Position numbers and translations under genes: made by a program. DNA of 64,000 bases, taken from positions 5,521,001-5,585,000 of the forward strand of contig NZ_AP018365.1 in NCBI RefSeq assembly GCF_016756395.1, given 5' to 3'. The notes beneath the pieces were generated by a model that was not told the DNA's origin, did not search any database, and saw nothing but the letters and a program-made list of their open reading frames with translations. Below are positions 52,701 to 62,265 of the stretch, one piece after another. Numbering within the stretch: the first letter of the stretch is position 1; every line of letters starts with the position of its first letter. This DNA comes from Streptomyces sp. SN-593. GTDB taxonomy: Bacteria; Actinomycetota; Actinomycetes; Streptomycetales; Streptomycetaceae.

Positions 52701-54335
52701 ATGCGCGGTGCCAGGAGCGCCAAGTGGGTCGTGGGAGCGGCGGTGGTCGCGCTGGCCGCGACCGCATGCGGTTCCGGCAGCACGGACAAGGCCGGCGGTT
52801 CCGACGACGGGATCGTCAGGGCCTGGTGGGGCGACCCGCAGAACCCGCTCGAGCCCGCGAACACCAACGAGGTGCAGGGCGGCAAGGTCCTGGACATGAT
52901 CTTCATGGACCTCAAGGAGTACGACCCGAAGACGGGCAAGGCCAACCTCGAGGCGGCCCAGTCGATCGACACGACCGACCAGCAGAACTTCACCGTCAAG
53001 CTCAAGCCGGGCCTGAAGTTCTCCGACGGCACCCCGGTCACCGCCAAGTCCTTCGTGGACGCGTGGAACTACGGCGCGCTGCTCACCAACAAGCAGCTCA
53101 ACGCGTACTTCTTCGAGGACATCGAGGGCTACGACAAGGTGCACCCGGACAGCGGCGCGCCGACGGCGAAGACCATGTCCGGCCTGAAGGTCGTCGACAG
53201 CACCACCTTCACCGTCAAGCTCACCCAGAAGTTCTCCACCTGGCCGGACCGGCTCGGCTACAAGGCGTTCGCGCCGCTGCCGACGTCCTTCTTCACCGAC
53301 CACTCCGGCTACCTGGACAAGCCGGTCGGCGACGGCCCGTACAAGATCGTGTCGTACGCGAAGGGCTCCAGCATGAAGCTGGTGCCGAACCCGTACTACA
53401 CCGGGCCGAGCAAGCCGAAGAACAAGGGCGTGCTGCTCAAGGTCTACACCGACTCCAACACCGCCTACGCCGACCTCCAGGCCGGCAACCTGGACGTGCT
53501 GGACGACATCCCGGCCGAGCAGCTCACGCACGCCAAGTCCGACCTGGACGGCCGCTACCTCAACCAGCCGGCCGGCATCGTGCAGACCGTGTCGTTCCCG
53601 CTGAACCAGAAGGCGTGGAACGCGCCCGGCATGGACAAGGTACGGCTCGGCCTGTCGATGGCGATCGACCGCAAGACCATCACCGAGAAGATCTTCCAGG
53701 GCACCCGCACCCCGGCCGGCGACCTCACCTCGCCCGTGCTGGGCGCGGCCGGCGGCTACAGCGCGACCATCGCGGGCGACGCGGTGACGTACGACCCGGC
53801 CAAGGCCCGCGAGCTGATCAAGGCGGGCGGCGGCATCCCCGGCGGCCACATGACGATCGGCTACAACGCCGACTCCGGCTCGCACAAGCAGTGGGTGGAC
53901 GCGGTCTGCAACAGCATCAACAACGTCCTGGGCGACAACAAGGCCTGCGTCGGCGCCCCCACCGGCACCTTCGCCGACTTCCGGAACCAGATCACCAAGG
54001 GGGAGATGACCAACCCCTTCCGGTCCGGCTGGCAGATGGACTACCCGCTGATCGACGACTTCCTGACGCCGCTGTACGCGACCGGCGGCAGCTCGAACGA
54101 CTCGCACTACAGCAACCCGCGGTTCGACGCGCTGATCAAGCAGGCCAACGCCGAGCCGGACACCGCCAAGGCGACGCGGCTCTACCAGCAGGCCGAGAAG
54201 CTGCTGTTCACGGACATGCCGGTGATCCCGCTCTGGTACCAGAACGGCGAGGCGGGCTGGTCCTCCCGCGTCTCGAACGTGACCGAGAACGCGTTCAGCT
54301 ACCCCGTCTACACGGACATCACGGTCAACAGCTGA
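52701..54335 (+). CDS. Oligopeptide ABC transporter substrate-binding lipoprotein, copy 1
   Basis: This 544-residue family-5 binding protein has a lipoprotein signal (VVGAAVVALAATACGSGS, lipobox AATAC). The fold runs VRAWWGDPQNPLEPANTNEV through FTVKLKPGLKFSDGTPVTAK to PFRSGWQMDYPLIDDFLTPL. It binds peptides outside the membrane and delivers them to the permeases encoded next. It has the same length as the copy at 58638 and very similar sequence. From memory, the equivalent S. coelicolor locus near typA includes bldK, the importer for the BldK morphogenetic peptide, but two such operons lie together there and I cannot say which this one is. Confidence 0.92.
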   Translation: MRGARSAKWVVGAAVVALAATACGSGSTDKAGGSDDGIVRAWWGDPQNPLEPANTNEVQGGKVLDMIFMDLKEYDPKTGKANLEAAQSIDTTDQQNFTVKLKPGLKFSDGTPVTAKSFVDAWNYGALLTNKQLNAYFFEDIEGYDKVHPDSGAPTAKTMSGLKVVDSTTFTVKLTQKFSTWPDRLGYKAFAPLPTSFFTDHSGYLDKPVGDGPYKIVSYAKGSSMKLVPNPYYTGPSKPKNKGVLLKVYTDSNTAYADLQAGNLDVLDDIPAEQLTHAKSDLDGRYLNQPAGIVQTVSFPLNQKAWNAPGMDKVRLGLSMAIDRKTITEKIFQGTRTPAGDLTSPVLGAAGGYSATIAGDAVTYDPAKARELIKAGGGIPGGHMTIGYNADSGSHKQWVDAVCNSINNVLGDNKACVGAPTGTFADFRNQITKGEMTNPFRSGWQMDYPLIDDFLTPLYATGGSSNDSHYSNPRFDALIKQANAEPDTAKATRLYQQAEKLLFTDMPVIPLWYQNGEAGWSSRVSNVTENAFSYPVYTDITVNS

Positions 54336-54413
54336 CCCGATGCCGTGCCGTGCCCGCCCCGGTGATCCCGGGGCGGGCACGCACCACCGTCTGGTCCGAT
54401 CCCTGGAGGACAC

Positions 54414-55337
54414 ATGGGGCGCTACGTCATCAGGCGACTGCTCCAGATGGTGCCGGTCTTCATCGGCACGACGTTTCTGATCTTCGTCATGGTCTACGCC
54501 CTCGGCGACCCCGTGGCGGCCATGTTCGGCGACAAGGCGCCGGACCCGGCGACCGCGGCGCAGATCAGGCACGCGATGTACCTGGACCACCCGTTGCCGG
54601 CCCAGTACGTCCACTACATGAAGCAGATCTTCACCGGTGACTTCGGCACCTCGGCCAGCGGCCAGCCGGTCACCGAGCTGATGGGCACCGCCTTCCCGGT
54701 CACCATCCGGCTGACCCTGGTCGCCTTCGTGATCGAGGCGGTGGCCGGCGTCGGCCTCGGCCTGGTCGCGGGTCTGCGCCGCGGCCGGCTCGCCGACTCC
54801 GGCGTGCTCGCGTTCACCCTGATCGTGGTCGCCGTGCCCACCTTCGTGACCGGCTACCTGCTCCAGTACTTCTTCGGCGTCAAGTGGCACATCGCCGACC
54901 CCGCGGTCGCCGAGGGCGCCCCGATCGGCGACCTGATCATGCCGGGCCTGGTGCTGGCCGGCGTCTCGCTGGCGTACGTGGCCCGGCTGACCCGCACCTC
55001 GGTCGCGGAGAACTCCCGCGCCGACTACCTGCGCACGGCCGTCGCCAAGGGCCTGCCCAGGCGCCGGGTGGTCACCGTGCACCTGCTGCGCAACTCGCTG
55101 ATACCCGTGGTGACCTTCCTCGGCACCGACGTGGGCGCCCTGATGGGCGGCGCGGTCGTCACCGAGCGGATCTTCAACATCCACGGCGTCGGCTACCAGC
55201 TCTACCAGGGCATCCTGCGGCAGAACCCGCCGACGGTGGTCGGCTTCGTCACCATCCTGGTGATCATCTTCCTCGCCGCCAACCTGCTCGTCGACCTGCT
55301 CTACGCGGTCCTGGACCCGAGGATTCGGTATGCCTGA
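54414..55337 (+). CDS. Oligopeptide ABC permease, OppB-type, copy 1
   Basis: This 307-residue permease has six membrane helices. The start (RYVIRRLLQMVPVFIGTTFL) is typical of OppB/DppB, and the cytoplasmic EAA loop for ATPase contact is visible (TAVAKGLPRRRVVTVHLLRN). It follows the binding-protein gene with a GGAGG site and overlaps the next permease by 8 bp. Confidence 0.93.
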   Translation: MGRYVIRRLLQMVPVFIGTTFLIFVMVYALGDPVAAMFGDKAPDPATAAQIRHAMYLDHPLPAQYVHYMKQIFTGDFGTSASGQPVTELMGTAFPVTIRLTLVAFVIEAVAGVGLGLVAGLRRGRLADSGVLAFTLIVVAVPTFVTGYLLQYFFGVKWHIADPAVAEGAPIGDLIMPGLVLAGVSLAYVARLTRTSVAENSRADYLRTAVAKGLPRRRVVTVHLLRNSLIPVVTFLGTDVGALMGGAVVTERIFNIHGVGYQLYQGILRQNPPTVVGFVTILVIIFLAANLLVDLLYAVLDPRIRYA

Positions 55338-56268
55338 GATCACCGACAGCCCCGCGGTGGCCGGCGGCGGCGCCGTGGCCACCGCCCCGCAGCCGCCCGC
55401 CGGCCCGGGCGGGGAGCGCGCGAAGGCGCGCAGCCTGTGGTCCGACGCGTTGCAGGACCTCAGCCGCAAACCGATGTTCTACGTCTCCGGCCTGCTCATC
55501 CTCTTCCTGGTCTTCGTCTCGATCTGGCCGGGCGCCATCGCCGGGGGCAACCCGCTCTCCTGCGACCTGGCCAAGTCCCAGATGGGCGCGACCTCCGGGC
55601 ACCCGTTCGGCTTCGACACCCAGGGCTGCGACGTGTACACCCGCACCGTGTACGGCGCCCGGGCGTCGGTGTCGGTCGGCATCTTCTCCACCGTCGGGGT
55701 GGCGGTGCTCGGCTCGCTGCTGGGGGGCCTGGCCGGCTTCTTCGGCGGCTGGTGGGACGCGATCCTCTCCCGGATCAGCGACGTGTTCTTCGGCATCCCG
55801 ATCCTGCTGGGCGGCGTGGTGTTCCTGTCGGTGGTGAAGGGCGGCACCGTCACCACGGTGTCGGTCTTCATCGTGCTGCTGGGCTGGCCGCAGATCGCGC
55901 GCATCGCCCGCGGCGCGGTGATCACCGCCAAGCAGCAGGACTACGTGCAGGCCGCCCGCGCGCTCGGGGCGAGCAACACCCGGATGCTGCTGCGGCACAT
56001 CGCGCCCAACGCGCTCGCGCCGATCATCGTGGTGGCCACCATCGCGCTGGGCACGTTCATCTCGCTGGAGGCGACGCTGTCCTTCCTCGGCGTGGGCCTG
56101 AAGCCGCCGGCCGTCTCCTGGGGCATCGACATCTCCCAGGCGTCCAGCGAGATCCGCAACGCGCCGCACATGCTGCTGTGGCCGGCGGGCGCGCTGAGCA
56201 TCACGGTGCTGGCGTTCATCATGCTCGGCGACGCGGTCCGCGACGCCCTCGACCCCAAGCTGCGCTAG
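55330..56268 (+). CDS. Oligopeptide ABC permease, OppC-type, copy 1
   Basis: This 312-residue permease has the OppC N-terminal segment and six membrane helices (PMFYVSGLLILFLVFVSIWP first) and the EAA loop (QAARALGASNTRMLLRHIAP). It pairs with the OppB-type subunit. The last 137 bp, including the stop and the following ribosome site, are identical to the same part of copy 2. Confidence 0.93.
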   Translation: MPEITDSPAVAGGGAVATAPQPPAGPGGERAKARSLWSDALQDLSRKPMFYVSGLLILFLVFVSIWPGAIAGGNPLSCDLAKSQMGATSGHPFGFDTQGCDVYTRTVYGARASVSVGIFSTVGVAVLGSLLGGLAGFFGGWWDAILSRISDVFFGIPILLGGVVFLSVVKGGTVTTVSVFIVLLGWPQIARIARGAVITAKQQDYVQAARALGASNTRMLLRHIAPNALAPIIVVATIALGTFISLEATLSFLGVGLKPPAVSWGIDISQASSEIRNAPHMLLWPAGALSITVLAFIMLGDAVRDALDPKLR

Positions 56269-56279
56269 GAGGCGTCACG

Positions 56280-57305
56280 GTGACTGTCACCGACGAGAGG
56301 CCGGGCGCCGCGGCGCCCGCGTCCACCACCCCGCTGCTCGACGTGCGGGACCTGCACGTGGAGTTCCACACCCGCGACGGGGTCGCCCGCGCCGTCAACG
56401 GCGTGAACTACTCCGTCCGCGCCGGCGAGACGCTGGCGGTGCTCGGCGAGTCCGGCTCCGGCAAGTCCGTGACCGCGCAGACGGTGATGGGCATCCTCGA
56501 CATGCCGCCCGGCCGGATCACGCACGGCGAGATCCTCTTCCAGGGCCAGGACATGCTGAAGATGTCCGCGGAGCAGCGGCGCCGCATCCGCGGCCGGAAG
56601 ATCGCGATGATCTTCCAGGACGCGCTGTCCTCGCTGAACCCGGTGCTCAGCGTGGGCTACCAGCTCGGCGAGATGTTCCGGGTGCACCAGGGGCTGTCCC
56701 GCAGGCAGGCGCGCGCCAAGGCGGTCGAGCTGATGGACCGGGTGCGCATCCCGGCCGCGAAGGACCGGGTCGGCGACTACCCGCACCAGTTCTCCGGCGG
56801 CATGCGGCAGCGGATCATGATCGCGATGGCGCTGGCCCTGGAGCCGGACCTGATCATCGCGGACGAGCCGACGACGGCGCTGGACGTGACGGTGCAGGCG
56901 CAGGTGATGGACCTGCTGGCGGAGTTGCAGCGCGAGTACCACATGGGGCTGATCCTGATCACCCACGACCTGGGGGTGGTCGCGGACGTGGCCGACAAGA
57001 TCGCGGTGATGTACGCGGGGCGGATCGTGGAGACCTCGCCCGTCCACGACATCTACCGGTCGCCGGCGCACCCGTACACCAAGGGCCTGCTCCAGTCGAT
57101 CCCGCGGTTGGACCGCAAGGGGCAGGAGCTGTACGCGATCAAGGGCCTGCCGCCCAACCTGACCCGCATCCCCGGCGGTTGCGCGTTCCACCCGCGCTGC
57201 CCGATCGCGCGGGACGTGTGCCGGACCGAGGTTCCGCCGCTGCACACCGTCGGCGCCGAGCGGGGCAGCGCCTGCCACTTCTGGAAGGAGACGATCGGTG
57301 ACTGA
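56280..57305 (+). CDS. Oligopeptide ABC ATPase, OppD-type, copy 1
   Basis: The protein has 341 residues from a GTG with AGGAGG seven bases upstream. Walker A is GESGSGKS, the signature FSGGMRQR and Walker B LIIADEPTTALD. The C-terminal oligopeptide-type region has the Cys cluster CAFHPRCPIARDVC. It powers the permeases with its OppF-type partner, whose gene it overlaps by 8 bp. Confidence 0.93.
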   Translation: MTVTDERPGAAAPASTTPLLDVRDLHVEFHTRDGVARAVNGVNYSVRAGETLAVLGESGSGKSVTAQTVMGILDMPPGRITHGEILFQGQDMLKMSAEQRRRIRGRKIAMIFQDALSSLNPVLSVGYQLGEMFRVHQGLSRRQARAKAVELMDRVRIPAAKDRVGDYPHQFSGGMRQRIMIAMALALEPDLIIADEPTTALDVTVQAQVMDLLAELQREYHMGLILITHDLGVVADVADKIAVMYAGRIVETSPVHDIYRSPAHPYTKGLLQSIPRLDRKGQELYAIKGLPPNLTRIPGGCAFHPRCPIARDVCRTEVPPLHTVGAERGSACHFWKETIGD

Positions 57306-58386
57306 ACCCATCCTGCGGGTCCGCAACCTGGTCAAGCACTTCCCGCTGACCCGCGGCATCCTCTTCAAGAAGGAGGTCGGCGCGGTCAAGGCCGTGGACG
57401 GCATCTCCTTCGACCTGTACGCGGGGGAGACGCTGGGGATCGTCGGCGAGTCCGGCTGCGGCAAGTCGACCGTGGCCAAGCTGCTGATGAACCTGGAGCG
57501 GGCCACCTCCGGCGAGGTGTTCTACAAGGGCGAGGACATCACCAGGCTGTCCGGGCGGGCGCTGAAGGCGGTCCGCCGGAACATCCAGATGGTCTTCCAG
57601 GACCCCTACACCTCGCTGAACCCGCGGATGACGGTCGGCGACATCATCGGCGAGCCCTTCGAGATCCATCCCGAGGCGGCGCCCAAGGGCGATCGCCGGC
57701 GCCGGGTGCGCGAGCTGCTGGACGTGGTCGGGCTCAACCCCGAGTACATCAACCGCTACCCGCACCAGTTCTCCGGCGGGCAGCGCCAGCGCATCGGCAT
57801 CGCCCGCGGCCTCGCCCTCAACCCGGAGATCATCATATGCGACGAGCCGGTCTCCGCGCTGGACGTCTCGGTGCAGGCGCAGGTGGTCAACCTGATGGAG
57901 AAGTTGCAGGACGAGTTCGGCCTGTCCTACCTCTTCATCGCGCACGACCTGTCGATCGTGCGGCACATCTCCGACCGGGTCGGCGTGATGTACCTGGGGC
58001 GGATGGCGGAGATCGGCACGGACGCCGAGATCTACGAGCACCCGACCCACCCCTACACCCAGGCGCTGCTGTCCGCGGTGCCGGTGCCCGACCCGGCGGG
58101 CCGCGAGGAGCGGGTGGGGGCCGCCGCGGGCAGCGAGGGCGGCGCCCCCGACGGGGGCCGGGGCAGGATCATCCTCACCGGCGACGTGCCCTCGCCGGCG
58201 AACCCGCCGTCCGGCTGCCGGTTCCGCACCCGCTGCTGGAAGGCGGAGGAGCGGTGCGCGCAGGAGACCCCGGTGCTCGCGGTGCCGGCGGTCTTCGCCG
58301 GTACCTCCGGCCCGGCCGCGCACGCGTCGGCGTGCCACTTCGCGGCGGAGCGCGACGTGGCCGGCAAGGCGGCCGACGCCGCCTGA
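57298..58386 (+). CDS. Oligopeptide ABC ATPase, OppF-type, copy 1
   Basis: The protein has 362 residues from a GTG. Walker A is GESGCGKS, the signature FSGGQRQR and Walker B IIICDEPVSALD. The C-terminal Cys element is CRFRTRCWKAEERC. It starts within the last codons of the OppD-type gene. A terminator-like hairpin follows at 58424-58457, so the first operon ends here. Confidence 0.93.
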   Translation: MTEPILRVRNLVKHFPLTRGILFKKEVGAVKAVDGISFDLYAGETLGIVGESGCGKSTVAKLLMNLERATSGEVFYKGEDITRLSGRALKAVRRNIQMVFQDPYTSLNPRMTVGDIIGEPFEIHPEAAPKGDRRRRVRELLDVVGLNPEYINRYPHQFSGGQRQRIGIARGLALNPEIIICDEPVSALDVSVQAQVVNLMEKLQDEFGLSYLFIAHDLSIVRHISDRVGVMYLGRMAEIGTDAEIYEHPTHPYTQALLSAVPVPDPAGREERVGAAAGSEGGAPDGGRGRIILTGDVPSPANPPSGCRFRTRCWKAEERCAQETPVLAVPAVFAGTSGPAAHASACHFAAERDVAGKAADAA

Positions 58387-58423
58387 CGCACCGTCGCCCG
58401 CCGCCGTACGGACGGCGCCCCCG

Positions 58424-58457
58424 GCGCCCCGGCCCGCCTCGACGCGGACCGGGGCGC
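58424..58457 (+). terminator. Terminator of the first oligopeptide operon
   Basis: A perfect 9-bp stem (gcgccccgg with ccggggcgc) with a 16-base loop begins 38 bp after the OppF-type stop. Confidence 0.5.
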
Positions 58458-58532
58458 TGCGCCGTGCCGGGCCCGGCGACCGCGCGGGCGCGTCCACCCG
58501 GGTGAACTTCGGTTGCCCGGCCGCCTCCTGAC

Positions 58533-58573
58533 CCGCACTTTGGCCCCGCGACACGGGGAGTCAAGAAGTGCGG
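58533..58573 (+). promoter_or_regulatory. Nested hairpin upstream of the second operon
   Basis: An outer 8-bp inverted repeat (ccgcactt at 58533-58540, aagtgcgg at 58566-58573) encloses an inner 5-bp stem (ccccg/cgggg) with a 5-base loop. It lies about 65 bp before the second binding-protein start and is followed by an AT-richer stretch. It may be an operator or a leader element; the first operon's terminator lies upstream of it. Confidence 0.4.
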
Positions 58574-58637
58574 TTATGTCCTTATTGCGGTGTCATGGGT
58601 ACTTACATGCCATTGGTGACCCATGAGGAGGCGTTCG

Positions 58638-60272
58638 ATGCGCGGAGCCACACGCGTGAGGTGTGCGGTGGGCGTGCTGGCGGTCGCGCTGGCCGCGACG
58701 GCCTGCGGCGGCGGGAGCAGCAGCGGCGACGGCGGCGGCAGCGGGATCGTCCGCGCCTCCTGGGGTGACCCGCAGAACCCGCTGGAGCCCGCCGACACCA
58801 ACGAGGTGCAGGGCGGCAAGGTGCTCGACATGATCTTCCGGGGACTGAAGAAGTACAACCCGAAGACCGCCGAGGCCGAGAACATGATCGCCCAGTCGAT
58901 CACCACCACCGACTCGCAGAACTTCGACATCAAGATCAAGTCCGGATGGAAGTTCAGCAACGGCGAGCCGGTCACCTCCGACTCCTTCATCAACGCCTGG
59001 AACTACGGCGCCCTGCTGAAGAACGCCCAGCTCAACGCCTTCTTCTTCGAGCAGATCGACGGCTACGACAAAGTGCACCCCGACGCCGCCGGGGCCAAGT
59101 CGACCGCCACTAAGCTCTCCGGTCTGACGAAGGTGTCGGACACCGAGTTCAAGGTGAAGCTCAACCAGAAGTTCTCGCTGTGGCCGGACACCCTCGGCTA
59201 CTCGGCGTTCTACCCGCTGCCGCAGTCGTTCTTCAGCAACCACTCGGCCTGGCTGAAGAGCCCGGTCGGCGACGGCCCGTACACGATCCAGAAGTACACC
59301 AAGGGCACCCAGATGTCGCTGCGCAAGTGGGACGGGTACAAGGGCCCCGACGCGGCCGAGAACAACGGTGTCGACCTGCGGGTGTACACCGACAACAACA
59401 CCGCGTACACCGACCTGCAGGCCGGCAACATCGACCTGGTCGACGACATCCCGGCCACGCAGCTGAAGAACGTCAAGTCCGACCTCGGCAGCCGCTACAT
59501 CAACGAGCCGGCCGGCATCATCCAGACCATCGCCTTCCCGCTCTACGACGACCGCTGGTCGTCGGCGAAGTCCGCGCTGGTCCGGCAGGGCCTGTCGATG
59601 GCGATCAACCGCAAGCAGATCACCCAGCAGATCTTCCAGAACACCCGCACCCCGGCCACCGACTGGACCTCGCCGGTGCTCGGCGACGCGGGCGGCTACA
59701 AGGAGGGGCTGTGCGGTGACACCTGCGACTACAACCCCACCAAGGCCAAGCAACTGATCCAGCAGGGCGGCGGCCTGCCCGGCGGACGGATCACCATCGG
59801 CTACAACGCCGACACCGGCTCGCACAAGGACTGGGTGGACGCGGTCTGCAACAGCATCAACAACGTGCTGGACAACAACAAGGCGTGCGTGGGCGAGCCG
59901 ACCGGCACCTTCGCCGACTTCCGGAACAAGATCACCAACAAGCAGATGACCAACCCGTTCCGGTCCGGCTGGCAGATGGACTACCCGCTGATCCAGGACT
60001 TCCTGCAGCCGCTGTACTACACCGACGCCTCCTCGAACGACTCGCACTACAGCAACCCGCAGTTCGACAAGCTCGTCAACGAGGCGAACGCCGAGAGCGA
60101 CACGGGCAAGGCCGTCGGCACCTTCCAGGACGCGGAGAAGCTGCTGGTCAAGGATATGCCGGCGATCCCGCTGTGGTACCAGAACGGCAGCGCGGGCTAC
60201 TCCACGAACCTGAGCAACGTCACCCTCAACCCGTTCAGCGTGCCGGTCTACAACGAGATCAAGGTCAAGTGA
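58638..60272 (+). CDS. Oligopeptide ABC transporter substrate-binding lipoprotein, copy 2
   Basis: The protein has 544 residues from the ATG at 58638 (GAGGAGG seven bases upstream), the same length as copy 1. The lipobox is AATAC (VLAVALAATACGGGS). It shares many blocks with copy 1 (DPQNPLEP, NEVQGGKVLDMIF, PFRSGWQMDYPLI) but differs in loops. Two extra Cys (GLCGDTCDYNP) occur where copy 1 has none. It likely has a related but different peptide preference. An ATG at 58623 would add five residues. Confidence 0.92.
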   Translation: MRGATRVRCAVGVLAVALAATACGGGSSSGDGGGSGIVRASWGDPQNPLEPADTNEVQGGKVLDMIFRGLKKYNPKTAEAENMIAQSITTTDSQNFDIKIKSGWKFSNGEPVTSDSFINAWNYGALLKNAQLNAFFFEQIDGYDKVHPDAAGAKSTATKLSGLTKVSDTEFKVKLNQKFSLWPDTLGYSAFYPLPQSFFSNHSAWLKSPVGDGPYTIQKYTKGTQMSLRKWDGYKGPDAAENNGVDLRVYTDNNTAYTDLQAGNIDLVDDIPATQLKNVKSDLGSRYINEPAGIIQTIAFPLYDDRWSSAKSALVRQGLSMAINRKQITQQIFQNTRTPATDWTSPVLGDAGGYKEGLCGDTCDYNPTKAKQLIQQGGGLPGGRITIGYNADTGSHKDWVDAVCNSINNVLDNNKACVGEPTGTFADFRNKITNKQMTNPFRSGWQMDYPLIQDFLQPLYYTDASSNDSHYSNPQFDKLVNEANAESDTGKAVGTFQDAEKLLVKDMPAIPLWYQNGSAGYSTNLSNVTLNPFSVPVYNEIKVK

Positions 60273-60339
60273 GACCGGCCGGAGGCCGCACCGGGCCGCC
60301 CCGGTGCGGCCTCCGCCCGCACCCCGTGCAGGAGGCCCC

Positions 60340-61263
60340 GTGGGACGCTATGTGATCCGGCGGCTGCTCCAGATGATCCCGGTGTTCATCGGCAGCACGT
60401 TCCTGATCTTCTTCATGGTCTACGCGCTCGGCGACCCCGTCGCCGCGCTCTTCGGCGACAAGGCGCCCGACCCGGCCACCGCCGCCCAGATCCGGCACGA
60501 CCTGTACCTCGACCACTCGCTGGGGGCCCAGTACCTGCACTACATGAAGAACATCTTCGTCGGGGACTTCGGCACCGCCTTCAACGGCGAGTCGGTGACC
60601 TCGCTGATGGGCAGCGCCTTCCCGATCACCATCCGGCTGACCATCGTGGCGATCATCTTCGAGATCATCATCGGCATCCTGCTCGGCGTGATCACCGGCA
60701 TGCGGCGCGGCAAGCCGGTCGACACCGGCGTGCTGCTGCTGACGCTGGTGGTCATCTCGGTGCCCACCTTCGTGACCGGCTACGTGCTCCAGTACGTCTT
60801 CGGCGTGGAGCTGAAGTGGACCGCGCCCTCGGTGTCGCCGAGCGCGCCGTTCAACGAGCTGATCCTGCCCGGTCTGGTGCTGGCCCTGGTCTCGCTCGCC
60901 TACGTCACCCGGCTCACCCGCACCTCGATCGCCGAGAACACCCGCGCCGACTACGTGCGCACCGCCGTCGCCAAGGGCCTGCCCCGGCACCGGGTGATCA
61001 CCCGGCACCTGCTGCGCAACTCGCTGATCCCGGTGGTGACCTTCATCGGCACCGACATCGGCGCCCTGATGGGCGGCGCGATCGTCACCGAGCGCATCTT
61101 CAACATCCACGGTGTCGGCTACCAGCTCTACCAGGGCATCCTGCGCAACAACGCTCCCACCGTGGTCGGCTTCGTCACCATCCTGGTGCTGGTGTTCCTG
61201 CTGGCCAACCTGCTGGTCGACCTGCTCTACGCGGTCCTGGACCCGAGGATTCGCTATGCCTGA
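60340..61263 (+). CDS. Oligopeptide ABC permease, OppB-type, copy 2
   Basis: This 307-residue six-helix permease starts at a GTG behind GGAGG and is the same length as copy 1. It has RYVIRRLLQMIPVFIGSTFL at the start and the EAA loop TAVAKGLPRHRVITRHLLRN. It overlaps the OppC-type gene by 8 bp, exactly as in the first operon. Confidence 0.93.
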   Translation: MGRYVIRRLLQMIPVFIGSTFLIFFMVYALGDPVAALFGDKAPDPATAAQIRHDLYLDHSLGAQYLHYMKNIFVGDFGTAFNGESVTSLMGSAFPITIRLTIVAIIFEIIIGILLGVITGMRRGKPVDTGVLLLTLVVISVPTFVTGYVLQYVFGVELKWTAPSVSPSAPFNELILPGLVLALVSLAYVTRLTRTSIAENTRADYVRTAVAKGLPRHRVITRHLLRNSLIPVVTFIGTDIGALMGGAIVTERIFNIHGVGYQLYQGILRNNAPTVVGFVTILVLVFLLANLLVDLLYAVLDPRIRYA

Positions 61264-62254
61264 ACCGATGGACCCCAAAGAGCCGCTCGACCCCAACCAG
61301 GCGATCGCGCCGACCGGCGGCTTCGGCGGCGGCATGGACCTGGCCGCCACCGACGCGGAGACCCTGGAGAAGCCGCCGGGGGAGGACCAGGAGGGCGGCC
61401 CCGCCGCCAAGCCCCGCAGCCTGTGGTCCGACGCCTGGCGGGACCTGCGGCGCAACCCGATCTTCATCATCTCCGCGCTGATCATCCTCTTCCTGGTCTT
61501 CATCTCGATCTGGCCCGGCACCATCGCCACCCAGGACCCGTTGAAGGCCAACCTGGCCAGGGCGCAGGAGGGTTCGGCACCCGGCCACCCCTTCGGCTTC
61601 GACAACCAGGGCCGCGACGTCTACACCCGCGTCGTGTACGGCGCCCGGGCGTCGGTCACCGTCGGCGTCTGCGCCACCGCCGGCGTGGTGATCCTCGGCA
61701 GCGTGCTGGGCGGCCTGGCCGGGTTCTTCGGGGGCTGGTGGGACTCGATCCTCTCCCGGATCAGCGACGTGTTCTTCGGCATCCCGGTGGTCCTGGGCGG
61801 CCTGGTCTTCCTGTCGGTGGTCACCAACTCCACGGTGTGGCCGGTGGTCGGCTTCATGGTGCTGCTCGGCTGGCCGCAGATCGCGCGCATCGCCCGCGGC
61901 TCGGTGATCACCGCCCGGCAGAACGACTACGTGCAGGCCGCCCGCGCCCTCGGCGCCGGCAACTCCCGGATGCTGGTGCGCCACATCGCGCCCAACGCGG
62001 TCGCCCCGGTGATCGTGGTCGGCACCATCGCGCTGGGCACGTACATCGCGCTGGAGGCCACCTTGTCCTACCTCGGCGTGGGCCTGAAGCCGCCCACCGT
62101 CTCCTGGGGCATCGACATCTCCGACGCGTCCAGCGAGATCCGCAACGCGCCGCACATGCTGCTGTGGCCGGCGGGCGCGCTGAGCATCACGGTGCTGGCG
62201 TTCATCATGCTCGGCGACGCGGTCCGCGACGCCCTCGACCCCAAGCTGCGCTAG
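61256..62254 (+). CDS. Oligopeptide ABC permease, OppC-type, copy 2
   Basis: This 332-residue permease is 20 residues longer than copy 1 because of its acidic/Gly-rich cytoplasmic N-terminus (PKEPLDPNQAIAPTGGFGGG). The helices and EAA loop (QAARALGAGNSRMLVRHIAP) match copy 1. The last 137 bp through the downstream ribosome site are identical to copy 1. Confidence 0.93.
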   Translation: MPEPMDPKEPLDPNQAIAPTGGFGGGMDLAATDAETLEKPPGEDQEGGPAAKPRSLWSDAWRDLRRNPIFIISALIILFLVFISIWPGTIATQDPLKANLARAQEGSAPGHPFGFDNQGRDVYTRVVYGARASVTVGVCATAGVVILGSVLGGLAGFFGGWWDSILSRISDVFFGIPVVLGGLVFLSVVTNSTVWPVVGFMVLLGWPQIARIARGSVITARQNDYVQAARALGAGNSRMLVRHIAPNAVAPVIVVGTIALGTYIALEATLSYLGVGLKPPTVSWGIDISDASSEIRNAPHMLLWPAGALSITVLAFIMLGDAVRDALDPKLR

Positions 62255-62265
62255 GAGGCGTCGCG

